Assembly: GCF_028476545.1 (NCBI RefSeq)
Contig: NW_026732507.1
Coordinates: 224,399-288,398 of the forward strand
Reading direction: 5' to 3'
Length of the DNA: 64,000 nt
Source of the DNA: Physella acuta
Lineage: Eukaryota; Mollusca; Gastropoda; Physidae
Shown piece by piece: positions 1 to 14,598 of the stretch. Under the pieces are notes generated by a model, which was not told the DNA's origin, did no database searches, and saw only the letters and a list, made by a program, of their open reading frames with translations. The translations under genes were made by a program, and so were the position numbers. Within the stretch, counting starts at the first letter, position 1. Every line of letters begins with the position of its first letter.

Positions 1-719
1 TAGAAACTAGCCCAGGATCGCGGCGTCTGGAAATCTCTTATCGTTGACCCACGCCCTAGTTAGACGACAGGCTAATTAACTTCTCATACAAACTGCTATC
101 CTGGCTTTAAACGAGAATAATTATTAAACCTTCTGTTTATTCCAAACCCCTGACTAACACATTTCAATGTATACGCCACGGCTTTGAGCAAACTCAGCTT
201 AAATGAATACCTGTCCCAAGTTGGTTGAAGTTAAAAAAAAAATAGACCGCGAACTTGTCATTTAGGACAAAGTCTTACATTGCTTCTAAAGAAAGAGATG
301 ACCTCCGTTAACCTTGAAAATTTACTTTTCTTTCTTACTAATCCTACGTTGTATTTAAAAAAAAAAAAAACGAACCACCTGGCGTCAAACCCAAGTCTCG
401 TATTTGCACACTTTCTCTCGTGAGAACTCCACGGTCACGTGGCTCCATCTCGGGCTCGAGTTTCGGCCCTTTATTTATTTGACCTAATTTCTACCCCTCG
501 ACGTGTTGTTGCATCCAAGCGGGGTACAATTCTGTGACCCCCCCCCCCCTTCCTCCACTCCCCACCCCCGACCCCTCGAGCTTTAGACCCACCCAGCAGG
601 TGGTTGATGGTCTGCCAACAAGGGAGGATGGAAATGGCGCGGGATGGAGTGTTGTTGATGAACCCACTGAGACGCCGCCTCTGTAGCAACCACAGCGACA
701 GCAACCACCCGGACATTTA
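1..719. other. Non-coding, no gene seen
   Basis: AT-rich sequence with A-runs near 233-242 and 355-370 and a C-run near 539-550. Short open frames on the minus strand are low-complexity and show no domain. I see no recognisable element. Confidence 0.5.
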
Positions 720-1015
720 TTTAGACGTGGTTGGATGACAATCCCAGACTTGGGGCTGATAACATCTAATTGGGTCCCAAGATCTAGGTCTGCGGGTTGT
801 TTGTCTTTTTGACAACCCGTCTTGTTGACAACCCCATACCTAGGGCAGCAGGTGGGTTGTCTGGTTGATAACCCGTCTTGGTGACAACCCCATACTCGGA
901 GCTGCAGTTGGGTCGTCTTCTTGGCAACCCCATACTTAAGGCTGCAGGCGGGTTGGCTTGTTGACAACCCGTGTTGAACTCATCTTATGGACAAACCCAG
1001 CTGTTAGCTTGTCTT
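720..1015. repeat. Degenerate minisatellite, unit about 55 bp
   Basis: Four to five diverged units share GACAACCCCATAC followed by a GGGCTGCAGG-like segment and GGGTTG. The units differ by many substitutions, so the array is old. A 158-codon minus-strand frame through it is a by-product of the repeat. Confidence 0.7.
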
Positions 1016-1375
1016 ATTAGTTATCTGAATACTTAGTTATAAGTATGATGAAATCCTAATACTTTGTTATAAGTAAGTAAAATAATATGATGAAAATATC
1101 AAGGGGTTGAGCGTGGGTCCATGTGATGAATTAATAACTTTAAGCTTAGTAATGTATTACAACAAGTAATAAACCCAAACCTTATACTAATAGCTGTTTC
1201 TTAACTTGTTTTTAGCACTCACAAACGGATGATGAGAAACAGCAGTTCATAACTTGTAACGGTGAGGAGTTAATGCTATGGGTGTCTGGTCTTTCGTATA
1301 CTACGGATAAAGTATTATGCAAGCTACAGGATGGAGAGTAATGGATGCTGTACTGTAGATAGAGATTTATGGAAG
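1016..1375. other. Non-coding, nothing recognised
   Basis: AT-rich with small local repeats (for example ATACTTNGTTATAAGTA twice near 1030-1070). No coding signal or element was found before the MITE target site at 1376. Confidence 0.5.
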
Positions 1376-1383
1376 CGTACGAT

Positions 1384-1574
1384 CTGAGTTTCTTTACAAT
1401 ATTTTTCTCCGGGAAGGGAAGCGGGTGCAGACACTGGTTGAATTATGTGTTTTGCACACAAACTATTTCGTTCTGGGGGGGGGGGGGGGGGAAGGAGAGG
1501 GGGATTAGACGCGTTCGAGGTGGAAGGGGCGGTCGGTGGAAGGGGGCCCTAAGAGATGCCTGAAAGAAACTATG
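1384..1574 (-). mobile_element. hAT-type MITE with G/C homopolymers (family A)
   Basis: The element is flanked by a perfect 8-bp target duplication, CGTACGAT, at 1376-1383 and 1575-1582. The ends are inverted: GAGTTTCTTT at the left and AGAGATGCCTGAAAGAAAC at the right. Inside are a TTTTTCTCCGG block and long G-runs, both shared with the other family A copies. It is 191 bp with no coding capacity. An 8-bp duplication and CAGTGTTTC-like termini are typical of hAT elements, so it was presumably mobilised by a hAT transposase in trans. Confidence 0.85.
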
Positions 1575-1582
1575 CGTACGAT

Positions 1583-3159
1583 GCCTAGAAATGTATGCTG
1601 TGTATTGCGATTTATGTTACCTGTTGTGTTAACTAGAAAGAACATTAGAAGACAGATCACTATAAAGCATCCTTAGACCTAAAATGTTGTTTGCTAACAT
1701 TAACTACCAACCAGTTGATAAAATGTATTTTTCTCCATGAAACAACTAACCCGACTCGATAACCAGCGTGAAAAGGTAAACGGTGGTGGTGCGGTTTTCT
1801 CCCCTGACTAGTATGTACACTACTGGCTATTTGTAAGGAAGGCGGTCACCTTTTAACCTCCGAAAGGTCGACATCGGAATATTAGAATGTCGTGGCACCT
1901 CTCCCCACCCCCGCCCCCCTCTCTCGCTTGTTTGGAGCGTTATGGACTGCTGAACGAAATGGCAATGCAGTAACGGTAGACCCAGGTGCTTGTCTGGTCC
2001 TCTGTTTAGCTGGTCTAGTCGTGTCTCATGTAGTAATCGACTGACCAACGGGTCATGGCTAGTTGGTGAGGGGGTGGGGGGTGGGTGGTTGAACTCCATT
2101 GACAAACAGCTTAAAATAAAGCAGAGAGATAGGACGTTAGCCTTTAGCCTCCTAAGTATATTATTTACTCCCTCCCTAATAACTGCTATACCACATTACC
2201 CCCCCCCCCCCCCCGTCGATTACTAACGGATCAGCTGATCCGCTTTAAGGAAAATGTTGAGGACACGAACATGAATAGGGTTACGCGCAGATATCAATTT
2301 GTGTAAACACCTCTTGTTACTGTCGAGCTAAGTCCAAAATTGTGTTACTGTTTGTCTCTTCTGTCTTATCTGTAACCACACTGTCGTTTTGCTGACTGAC
2401 GAAGACCTTGGGTAGAAACGTCCATAGTATTTGTAACTGTCTTTAACTTGTGAGGAAACTAACATTATCTGTTTTTTTTTACTAATTGAATTAACCTAAC
2501 TGCAGCCACCATTTATAATCTTTTCGTACACATATCAGAAACATTCAGTTTCCGAAACGCCGTGCAAACAAAACACACATATTCTAGTTCTGAATAAATC
2601 GTGCATCTTTCTCATCGTGTTAAAAGTTCAATTTTACTGAGCACATCGTCACAACATCTTTACAGAAGTCTGAATCCCCCCCCCCTCCCTAGTACTGTCA
2701 CTGATGGTCGACCCATCAACACCGTTAAAAAAAATCTCAGTAACTAACCGAACTGGAGTTACATGACCTATGAACTGTATCGAGCTTTGGTTCACCGCCT
2801 GTGTCGTTTATGATTAATGAAAGTTATCGACAGCGTGTAGCCGTTGTTTGACACGGTGCGGACACGACACGCCTGTGACGACCAAGTCTGACCCCCATCG
2901 CGTTAACGGCTGGTGAGAGGGTGGGGGGGGGGGGAGAGAGTGGGGTGCGGTGACGTTTGAGCGGGAACGAGGCTCGCCACGCTTTTGAGTATTTTCAATC
3001 ATGGGTGAGGAGGAGTGTCAGAGAAGGAGGGGTAGGGGGAAGGGGAGGGGGGAGAGCTTCCGTTAAAAGTCAAAAAAGGGCGGGGAAGATGTTACGCTTG
3101 AGGTCAGCGTCCTCAGAAGACTGGACAGCCTGGTTGACCGCGCTTTTTAAAAACAAAGA
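1583..3159. other. Non-coding with G/C homopolymers
   Basis: Contains a C-run near 2201-2215, a G-run near 2921-2934 and mixed AT-rich sequence. Short frames here are broken, proline- or glycine-rich, and carry no domain. No gene or identifiable element. Confidence 0.5.
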
Positions 3160-3415
3160 CGGGAATACTGTTTCTGTATCTCCATTAAAGACGGGAATAC
3201 TGTTACTGTAACTCCATTAAAGACGGGAATACTGTTACTGTAACTCCATTAAAGACGGGAATACTGTTACTGTAACTCCATTAAAGACGGGAATACTGTT
3301 ACTATAACTCCATTAAAGACGGGAATACTGTTACTGTAACTCCATTAAAGGGGAATACTGTTACTGTATCTCCATTAAAGACGGGAATACTGTTACTGTT
3401 ACTCCATTGAATTTA
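3160..3415. repeat. Minisatellite, unit 32 bp, about 8 copies
   Basis: The unit contains AAAGACGGGAATACTGTTAC followed by TGTAACTCCATT. Copies are nearly identical, with one unit missing a few bases near 3350 and A/G or T/A variants elsewhere, which suggests recent tandem growth. Confidence 0.9.
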
Positions 3416-4574
3416 TCCAAAGTAATAACAACAAACCAAAATATGGTGGTGTTTATGCAGTCAGTCGGATTTCATTATGTCTTGGGTGGTAAGGAAAAGC
3501 CTGCGTGTATCCATCGCTAATACCCAAATGAAATGTAGTACCAATTAAAATTAGGTTGGAGCTACCTTTAATTTGTTCTAAGGGTACTTATCAGGAAGCC
3601 CCAAGAAAATAGAAGGGGGGGGGGGGTGGGGGCTGGTGTTTCCTATTGATAGATCTAGGTTTGTGTGCTGTGTTTTAAACTTAGTTAAACTAGAGGGTCG
3701 TATCCAGTCACACGAAAAGTTAAGCCCCGCCATGTGTGTCCTGTTTTTCTGATGTCTAGGAATTTGAATATTTAAACGCACGTCATGTCCGCCTCTATGG
3801 CTAGGGTTAAGGTTGAAGGAACCAAAACACAGACCTTTATATCCAAATTATTAATGACAATTCCCAATTTTACCCTCGCCAGTAAAATCTAAAAAGTGCA
3901 AGTTTCATTTTCTCTTTTTATAATCTTTTTATTTTGGGTGGCGGGGGTTAACTTTTTTTGGCGGGGTTTATTCTGGAAAAGATCCCAAGACGACCTCAGT
4001 TCTCTATCGACAAGTTTGTGACTAGCTTGTCAGGTTAAATAGGTTTCACGTGACCGGGAATCTCAGTATTCGTTATTCCGACCCCATCCTCTTTTAAAGT
4101 TATTAAAAACTCAAAGAACGCTCCCTCAGATTTAATCAATTAGAAAGCGAAGGCGTACAGTGTGACCGGCACTGACCGGATGGTAGCCGGTAGTAGGAGG
4201 CGATTTTTGTTTTGTTTGATTCTCCGTGGGCGGGAAATGGGGGTGCACGGAAACTGCTGGCCCAGGGGGACGGGGGGGGGGGGGATGAAGCCCTGCGAGG
4301 AAGTGACGTTCGTTAGTGTGTGGGGTTAAATCGTGATAAGGTGGGTGAGGAAAAGGAGAGTAGTTGTGTGGGTGGGGGGGGGGGGGGGGGGGAAGAAAGG
4401 AATACTTGTTCCAGACTGCCCTGTAAAGTGTGAGCTATGGGTTGGAGGGGGAGGGGGTGGTGGATACAATATGGTTGTTGTAAGCAGACGATGGGTTGGT
4501 GTGGTGCTCACGGTTCTGTATGTTTCCCCTTTTTGTATACAGACACAGTGTCACCAGTCTTGCATGCAGTGTTT
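3416..4574. other. Non-coding, nothing recognised
   Basis: AT-rich sequence with G-runs near 3616-3630, 4271-4283 and 4374-4392. No spliced gene or element could be supported. Confidence 0.45.
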
Positions 4575-4582
4575 CTTTCAAA

Positions 4583-4789
4583 CAGAGTTTCTTCCAGATA
4601 TCTGCCCCCCCCCCCCCGAAATTTGTTTACCGCCCCCCCCCCCCCCCGAACGCAATGAAATTTATATAATTTATATAGAAAATATATACTTTTAACAGTG
4701 TCCGCACCCCCCCCGAAGAAAGTCTACCGCCCCCCCCCCCGAAAATTTCAAGTGCTCCCCCCGGAGAAAAAAGTCTGGAAGAAACACTG
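4583..4789 (+). mobile_element. hAT-type MITE with C homopolymers (family A)
   Basis: Best-preserved family A copy. The terminal inverted repeats are CAGAGTTTCTTCCAG and CTGGAAGAAACACTG. A perfect 8-bp target duplication, CTTTCAAA, lies at 4575-4582 and 4790-4797. The interior alternates four C-runs with an AT-rich core (AATTTATATAGAAAATATAT). The target itself looks like the terminus of an older copy. No coding capacity. Confidence 0.9.
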
Positions 4790-4797
4790 CTTTCAAA

Positions 4798-5690
4798 CAT
4801 TTTTATGTGTTTCTGAACAGCGATATCTGAGCTCATAATTGTGTTTTTGTATATGTGTAAGTTTGTTCTTGGATGAACAAAGGCTATGGAAGCTAATTTG
4901 AAAAAAAAAAATCGGAATCAATTGCCCATATGGCGCATAACAAGTTGACACAACTTGGTTAAATGTGTTGGAGGAAATCCCGTCCAAATTACATAAGAAC
5001 ATTTTTACATATATACAAGCAAACACATTTAGTGCCTGCATACAAACACACAAATACGCATATATGCCAACTAACACAGAAACAATCACACATACCAACA
5101 CATACTTAAAAAACCCACTTCACAAATACACAATAACACACTGAACAAAACGAGCTCATGTTTTACGGTCGACAATATAATCAACGTATTATACAACACA
5201 AACATATATTTCAGACCCACCCCATAAAACTACCCTAAATACTTTTAGCTTTTTCTTAAAACCAACACCTCTCATAGTATTATTGATACAAGATAGTTCT
5301 ACTCTATGAAAAACATCACTATAATAAAACGAATACTTAATTTGGTAGCCTATTAATATTATTATATCAAGTGAGGTTTCTATTGCTACAGTATTTCACC
5401 ACAGTGTCGTTGATGGGAAGTAACTCATCGGGGAAAATGTGTAGTAATCTTTTCCTTTGTTTTTCTTTTAGATTTTGGCTAACAACGCGGTCAGTGTTAG
5501 TGCAACATGTGGCGTGGGAAAGAGCGCCCCCACCCTCCTCCTCCAACACGAAAGTGAGCAGGGATGTAGAAAGTCGGAGGGGGTGGGGCAAAAAAAACCA
5601 ACATCCCACGGAGTGTTTGATGAACGTTCACACGCTCTTTCCCCAACAAGTGGTGGCGGTACACATGGCGCGACTCGAGACACGTGTTGA
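4798..5690. other. Non-coding, AT-rich
   Basis: Low-complexity A/C-rich stretch near 4990-5130, then AT-rich sequence. A 218-codon plus-strand frame starting at 5371 runs into the following minisatellite and has no domain, so I do not call it a gene. Confidence 0.45.
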
Positions 5691-5697
5691 TGGGGTT

Positions 5698-6640
5698 ACG
5701 TGTGAGGCTACCTGGGGCTATACACATGGGCTACACACATGGGCTACACAGGCTACATGGGACTATATACATGGGCTACACACATGGGCTACACAGGCTA
5801 CATGGGACTATATACATGGGCTACACACATGGGCTACACACATGGGCTGCATACATGGGCTACATGCTAGCTACACACGGGCTACATGCTGGCTACACAC
5901 ATGGGCTACACACGGGCTACATGCTGGCTACACCCATGGGCTACACACATTCTACATCTGGCTACACCAGTGGCTACACACAGACTACCTGTTAGCTACA
6001 CACTGGCTACACTCATGGGCTACATAGGCTACAAGCTGGCTACACCCATGGACTGCACACATTCTACATCTGGCTACACCCAGTGGCTACACACAGACTA
6101 CCTGTTAGCTACACACTGGCTACACTCATGGGCTACACAGGATACATGCTGGCTACCCACTGGCTACACATGGGCTACATGCTTGCTACACATAGGGGCT
6201 ACACACATGCTACCTGCTAGCTACACTTATGGGCTACACGGAGGCTACCTGCTAGCTACACTTATGGGCTACACGGAGGCTACCTGCTAGCTACACTTAT
6301 GGGCTACACGGAGGCTACCTGCTAGCTACACTTATGGGCTACACGGAGGCTACCTGCTAGATACACACAGTGGCTACACACAGGCCGGTGGAAAGCTATA
6401 TACACGCTACATAGTGCCTACATACAGGCTACCTGTTTGTTACACACAGGCTATACGTAGGCTACACACATGCCACATACAGGCTAGATAGCGGCTATAT
6501 TCAGGCCGGACATAGGCTACACATCTTACACGTAGGATACAAAATGGCTAAATACAGGAGACATACATGCTGCATAGATGCCACAAACACACTACATAGA
6601 GGATACAACAGGTTACATACAATTACACAGGCTATACACT
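5698..6640. repeat. Degenerate minisatellite of GGCTACACACAT-type units
   Basis: Dozens of short units built on GGGCTACACACAT and CTGGCTACAC. Units vary from about 12 to 20 bp early on. A block near 6224-6360 contains four perfect copies of a 35-bp higher-order unit (ACTTATGGGCTACACGGAGG plus CTACCTGCTAGCTAC). Similar units resume at about 6840-6960 after a SINE. The repeat is stop-free in several plus frames and yields YTHGLHTWATQ-like translations, which I treat as artefact. Confidence 0.85.
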
Positions 6641-6643
6641 GAC

Positions 6644-6775
6644 TGAGTCCACTCAGTTCTGACGGGTACCCAACTCACCTTAGGGAAAGCAAAGGGGAGT
6701 AGGCATAGTACTGATCACACTGTCCTTTCATATGCAGAGGTCACAGAATCAGGTGAACTCTACTTCACTTACCCC
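6644..6775 (+). mobile_element. SINE copy (tRNA-head family), 5'-truncated
   Basis: Plus-strand copy of the SINE family described at 9518-9706. It shows the core (GGGTACCCAACTCACCTTAG), the ATCACACTGTCCTTTCATATG segment and the GGTGAACTCTACTTCA tail, but lacks the tRNA-like head. It splits the surrounding GGCTAC minisatellite, so it is younger than that array or was carried along with it. Confidence 0.75.
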
Positions 6776-6839
6776 ATGGACCGTCGGGTTCGAAAAAGAA
6801 ATTTACTTTTACTGTACATGCTGGGTACATAAACCATAG

Positions 6840-6960
6840 ACTCAGGCTACATAAGGCTACACATTTTCTATGAGCAGGCTACACGCATGCTACCTGGTAG
6901 ATACACACAGGGTACATAAGGCTACATATAGGATACACACTAGCACATAATTAAGTGTAA
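6840..6960. repeat. Remainder of GGCTACA minisatellite
   Basis: Diverged units such as AGGCTACATAAGGCTACAC and GGTACATAAGGCTACATA continue the array found before the SINE. Confidence 0.6.
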
Positions 6961-7149
6961 ACGCACTCTTTATTCTCTCAATATTCTAAAGCCCGAACAT
7001 CTGTTTAAAATTGCACATTTTATACAACATAATAAAAACCATAACAATTGTTGGCCAGTTATTATAAATCTTGTTATATTTCACCGCTCTATGTGACTGA
7101 CTCACATTTAGAAGAGATAAGTTATTTCTTTATCTATCAATTGAAACGT

Positions 7150-7660
7150 GTACATGTCTACAAACATATTGACCTTATGATTGAATCAACCATAATGACA
7201 TTATAACTGAACCTACAACCAATAGACCTTAAGACTATATCTACAACTAATGGACCTTAAGACTAAATCTACAACTAATAGACCTTGTGACTAAATCAAC
7301 AACCAACTTGACCTTTTGACTGAACCTACAACTTATGGACCTTAAGACTATATCAACAACCATCTTGACTTTGTGACAGAATCAACAAATTAACCTTATG
7401 ATTAAATCTACAACTAATGGACTTAATGACTAAATTTACATCTAAATTGACCTTATGACTAAATCAAAAACCAACTTGACCTTATGACTAAATATACAAC
7501 TAATGGACTTAATGACTAAATCATCAACTAAATTGGCCTTATGACTGAAACTACAACTAATGGACCTTATGACTGAATCAAAAACCAACTTGACCTCATA
7601 AGAGAATAAACAAACAAACTGACCTTATGATCAAACCTACCCACCACTTAACCTTCTGGT
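7150..7660. repeat. Degenerate minisatellite, unit about 28-31 bp
   Basis: About 16 diverged units built on GACCTTATGACTAAATC followed by ACAACTAATG or ACAACCAACTT. Many substitutions separate the units, so this is an old array. No coding content. Confidence 0.8.
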
Positions 7661-7875
7661 TGTGTTAAATCTCGACCAGAGTGACGTGACATTGGGCAGA
7701 TCATTGCTTTTTTTTTTCTTTCTAATTCTAATTTTCGCCAAATCGGCTAACTGAGTTACTTAGTAAGTTCACACTGTCATTGTTAACTCTAAATAGACAT
7801 ATGACAAAAGGCGGTGTTTCCAATTTTTGTCTTGTTCAGGGTTTCTTTCATGCGGGTCTGCATCTTCCGTCCGTC

Positions 7876-8057
7876 CGCCCCCCCCCCCCCCCCCCCACCC
7901 CAGTCGTCACCCGCCCCCCCCCTCCCCGTCGTCACCCGCCTCGCCCCCCCCCTCCCCCGTTGTCACCCGCCTCGCCCCCCTCCCTCCCCCGTCGTCACCC
8001 GCCTCGCCCCCCCCCTCCCTCCCCCGTCGTCACCCGCCTCGCCCCCCTCCCTCCCCA
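7876..8057. repeat. C-rich minisatellite, unit about 30 bp
   Basis: Five to six units of GTCGTCACCCGCCTCGCCCC plus a variable C/T run. Three overlapping plus-strand frames rich in proline come from this array and are not genes. A CAGGGTTTCTTTCATGC motif just upstream resembles the terminus of a family A MITE. Confidence 0.8.
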
Positions 8058-8119
8058 CAAAAAAAAAACACTAGGCTTGATCAGTGCGCCTACCTTATCT
8101 TTTTCAGTTATTTAACACA

Positions 8120-8689
8120 ATAACAAGTTATATAACGCATAAGTAGGCGGGAAGAAGGGGGAAGCTTTTTGCGTTAAAATATGCTCGATGTTTTACTAGA
8201 TACGCTAACATTATTATTATGTCATTTTCATATCTAGATCTAGGCCTATGTTTGTGTAGCTTTAGTTATATTAGAGTGCTATTTAATTCGTATGTTTTAA
8301 AACAAATTTGAGCGTTGTTTTTAAGTTCGTTTTGAGGTTCTGTTAAAAGATTAAATCAATTTACGCGAACTTGTGGGGCGGGCAGAAAAGTCTCCTAGCG
8401 GATTTGGTCTACGTGTTTTGGTGTATGCGTATAGGTTTCAGCATGTGTGTGTATGGCGTGTGTGTGTGTGTGTGTATGGCGAGTGTATGTGTGTGTCTCA
8501 AGCGAAGCTCGCGCCGTCTGTACTCGGGCGAAACTAGGTCAGGTACTGCGTGCCGAGGCCGAGGTGTATGAAAAGCGTGAAATACCGAACGTTTTAAAAC
8601 ACCACACCTATACAATCAATTACTGTAGGCTGGAGGGTGGGGCCCGGGGGGGGAGGGGGAAGGGGAGGAGAGCGGGCCAGTTAATTATA
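8120..8689. other. Non-coding with (TG)n and G-rich tract
   Basis: AT-rich sequence to 8360, a TG-rich microsatellite at about 8443-8498, then a G-rich stretch at 8630-8680. No gene supported. Confidence 0.5.
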
Positions 8690-8697
8690 GCACGAAG

Positions 8698-9017
8698 CAG
8701 AGGCGTAGCGAGGGGGGGGGGGGGGCGGGGGGGGGGACATATGTCCCCGGGCGCCGACCTTAGGGGGGGCGCCAAATTGAAAGTTTGAGGATGGGGGGTG
8801 CAAATGAAAAAGTTCGAGGGGGGGGTGCAAATCGAAAGTTTGAGGGGGGGTGCAAATGAAAAGTTCGAGGGGGGGGGGGTGCAAATCTAAAGTTTGAGTG
8901 GGGGGGGGGGTGCAAATGAAAAGTTCGAGGGGGGGTGCAAATCGAAAATTTGCTCCCGAGGGGGGCGCCAAATTGAAAGTATGTCCCCGGGCGCCGGGAA
9001 GGGTCGCTACGCCTCTG
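8698..9017 (-). mobile_element. hAT-type MITE, CAGNGGCGTAGCGAG family (family B), long form
   Basis: Terminal inverted repeats CAGAGGCGTAGCGAG and CGCTACGCCTCTG, with a perfect 8-bp target duplication, GCACGAAG, at 8690-8697 and 9018-9025. The interior holds an expanded array of about seven units of GTGCAAATCGAAAGTTTGAG plus a G-run. GGCGCCAAATTGAAAGT blocks occur at both flanks of the array. No coding capacity. Compared with the other copies, the internal unit number has grown. Confidence 0.9.
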
Positions 9018-9025
9018 GCACGAAG

Positions 9026-9517
9026 CAAAGAATGTTACGAATATTTCTTTATCCTGATTGTAGATCTGTAGGCACGATACCTTTTCACCAGTCTTGTAGA
9101 TCGGATATGAGGTTTAGTTGGTGTAATTAAAGACACTCCCCCTTATTCTAAAGAGGTTACAAGGTGTACCATGTCCCAATATGTTTATAAGATCCTTTAA
9201 AAATAGAAACTTAACTCGAATTCGCAGTGTATTGTACTATACTATATCTTTAACTTAAACAGCACCCAATTATAAATCAAAGCCCAATCTACTTTAATGA
9301 GATACTTACATAGAAACCAAACTTGCAACCGCTCTGTGTCTATACTATGCCATAAACTGTAGCTAATTATTAATCAAAGTACAATATTAAACGGTACTGT
9401 TCTGTTAACCGTATCCCACACGGTAGATTTGGGCAAGTTAGGGCCAGTAATAACGATAATATAAAGCATTAACAGTGTACGTTTAGTAAAGTTCCCTTTC
9501 AAACCTGGCGGTCTACG
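9026..9517. other. Non-coding, nothing recognised
   Basis: AT-rich sequence with no open frame or element I can name. Confidence 0.5.
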
Positions 9518-9706
9518 GGGCAAGGGGAGTAGAGTTCTGTGACCTCGGCATATGAAGTGATAGTGCGGTCAGCACTATGCCCAGTCACCATTAAGAGTTA
9601 AGTACCCATCAGAGCTGGGTGGACTCAGGGACGGTCTACTGACTTGAACCCGGATTCGAGACTCACTTTAGCAGTGCGGCTCACTGCCGCTAGGCCACTC
9701 CGTCCC
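9518..9706 (-). mobile_element. tRNA-derived SINE, near full length
   Basis: Read on the minus strand, it begins with a tRNA-like head. The A box TGGCCTAGCGG lies at 9687-9697 and the B box GGTTCAAGTC at 9641-9650, matching RNA polymerase III internal promoter consensus. A conserved core follows (plus-strand ACCCATCAGAGCTGGGTGG), then a segment matching GGTCAGCACTATGCCCA and a tail matching AGTAGAGTT. At least seven other copies lie in this window. It could in principle be mistaken for a tRNA gene, but the extra core and dispersed copies identify a SINE. I do not assign a named family. Confidence 0.85.
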
Positions 9707-13155
<3,449 letters not shown>

Positions 13156-13441
13156 AAATGAATGATATGACCACTATTGGCATAAAAGTAACCATTGTGT
13201 CCTACCTCCAATACCACCATAACCTCTTTTTAATGCCCGAATGAAATTTTTTTGTTCATGAACCAACATTAATTCAAAAACAAATCGAGCCCTTAACAGC
13301 TAAATTCCACCAATTCTAAAGCTTTGATAATGTTTAATTTACAACAGAAAAGATCTGTTGCTTAAAAGCGAGCACAGAAGTGTAAATGAAATACATGATG
13401 TTTACATGATAACAGCATTTTGTTTTGATAACCTACAAGCA

Positions 13442-13715
13442 CAGTGGCGTTGCGAGGTCGGGTGTCACCCGGTGCGGCACTTAATGGTGTCACCCCCCCC
13501 CCCCCCCAGAGGCGTTGCGACCCTTCCCGGGGACAAACTTTCAAGTTTTCGATTTGCACCCCCCCCCCCCCCCACAAACTTTCGTTTTGCACCCCCACCC
13601 CCTCAACTTTTTCTCTATATATTTTGCTATTTTTTGCCTTTGTGTCACCCCCCTAAATGGTGTCACCCGGTGCGGTCCGCACCCCCGCCCCCCCCCCCCC
13701 CTCGCTACGCCCCTG
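13442..13715 (+). mobile_element. hAT-type MITE, family B
   Basis: Ends are CAGTGGCGTTGCGAGG and CCTCGCTACGCCCCTG, with a perfect 8-bp target duplication, TACAAGCA, at 13434-13441 and 13716-13723. The interior has C-runs separating AACTTTCGTTTTGCACCC-type units and a TCTCTATATATTTTGCTATT block. GGTGTCACCCGGTGCGG segments near both ends are in direct orientation. Non-coding. Confidence 0.92.
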
Positions 13716-14072
13716 TACAAGCATATTGCAGTTAGGACGGTACAGCGTGGACCCTTCTCCGCACACAATGAGTTGGAACAGCCTATAACCGACTCAATTA
13801 TGGATGTCATAGATAGATGACCCTTAAATTAAAACATACTATATTTTATAATAGATAAACTAATATAAAAATAAGGCCTGCCGAACAAGAGATGCATACG
13901 TTGTATTACATAAGAGTGTTGGATAAGCTAACTCTAAAGAATATTGATGAAGGGGTCCCACTGGCAGATGTCATATTCAATGAGACCGCTTTGCCGGGAG
14001 ACTTAGTCTCTACAGAAACCGTATTGTCAGTGCAGTGGCGTAGCTAGGATTGTTGGGCCCCTATGCAAAAAT

Positions 14073-14105
<33 letters not shown>

Positions 14106-14267
14106 CGGCCTACATAGGCCTAAAATTTACATATATGCCACATACTGGTACACGTACGTGTTTAAGCTTTAATCACTGCTGACTTAATAGTAACGATGTT
14201 TATCTACAGTCTGTTTATAATACAGTTGGATGCTGCATTGTTTTCTTTATAGTTTACGTTTACGTCG

Positions 14268-14472
14268 TGGTGTCACCCCCCCCCCCCCCCCCCTCTTGAT
14301 ATAATTTTCGATTTGTACTTAGAAGACTATTTAACTTTAACTAATGGACCTGGAAAATGGCATTTCATTCTATAAATTTTACAATTTTTTGCCTTTGGTG
14401 TCACCCCCCCCCCCCTAAATGGTGTCACCCGTTGCGGTCCGCACCCCCCGCCTCGCCTACGCTACGCCTCTG
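14268..14472 (+). mobile_element. Truncated family B MITE
   Basis: Contains GTGGTGTCACC plus C-run, ATTTTCGATTTGTAC, TTTTTTGCCTTTGGTGTCAC, GGTGTCACCCGTTGCGGTCC and the right terminus CTACGCTACGCCTCTG. The left terminus is missing and there is no target duplication, so the copy is 5'-truncated. Confidence 0.75.
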
Positions 14473-14598
14473 CGTTAGGCTACAGAGGAGTTAAACGAAG
14501 AGATCAACTTCTACTTACGATGGATATTTTTTAATATATAAATATTCTGAAGGCAACATTTTGTATTTTATATGTCCTGATTTTGTATTTATACTATA

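Noticed and set aside
5371-6290. A His/Trp/Thr-rich protein (YTHGLHTWAT repeats)
   Set aside because: It comes from the GGCTACACACAT minisatellite, is open in two frames at once and has no signal peptide or domain.
7780-8123. Three proline-rich open frames
   Set aside because: They overlap in all plus frames of a C-rich minisatellite.
9600-9706. A tRNA gene suggested by A and B boxes
   Set aside because: It is the head of a dispersed SINE with a conserved core; no proper cloverleaf acceptor pairing can be drawn.
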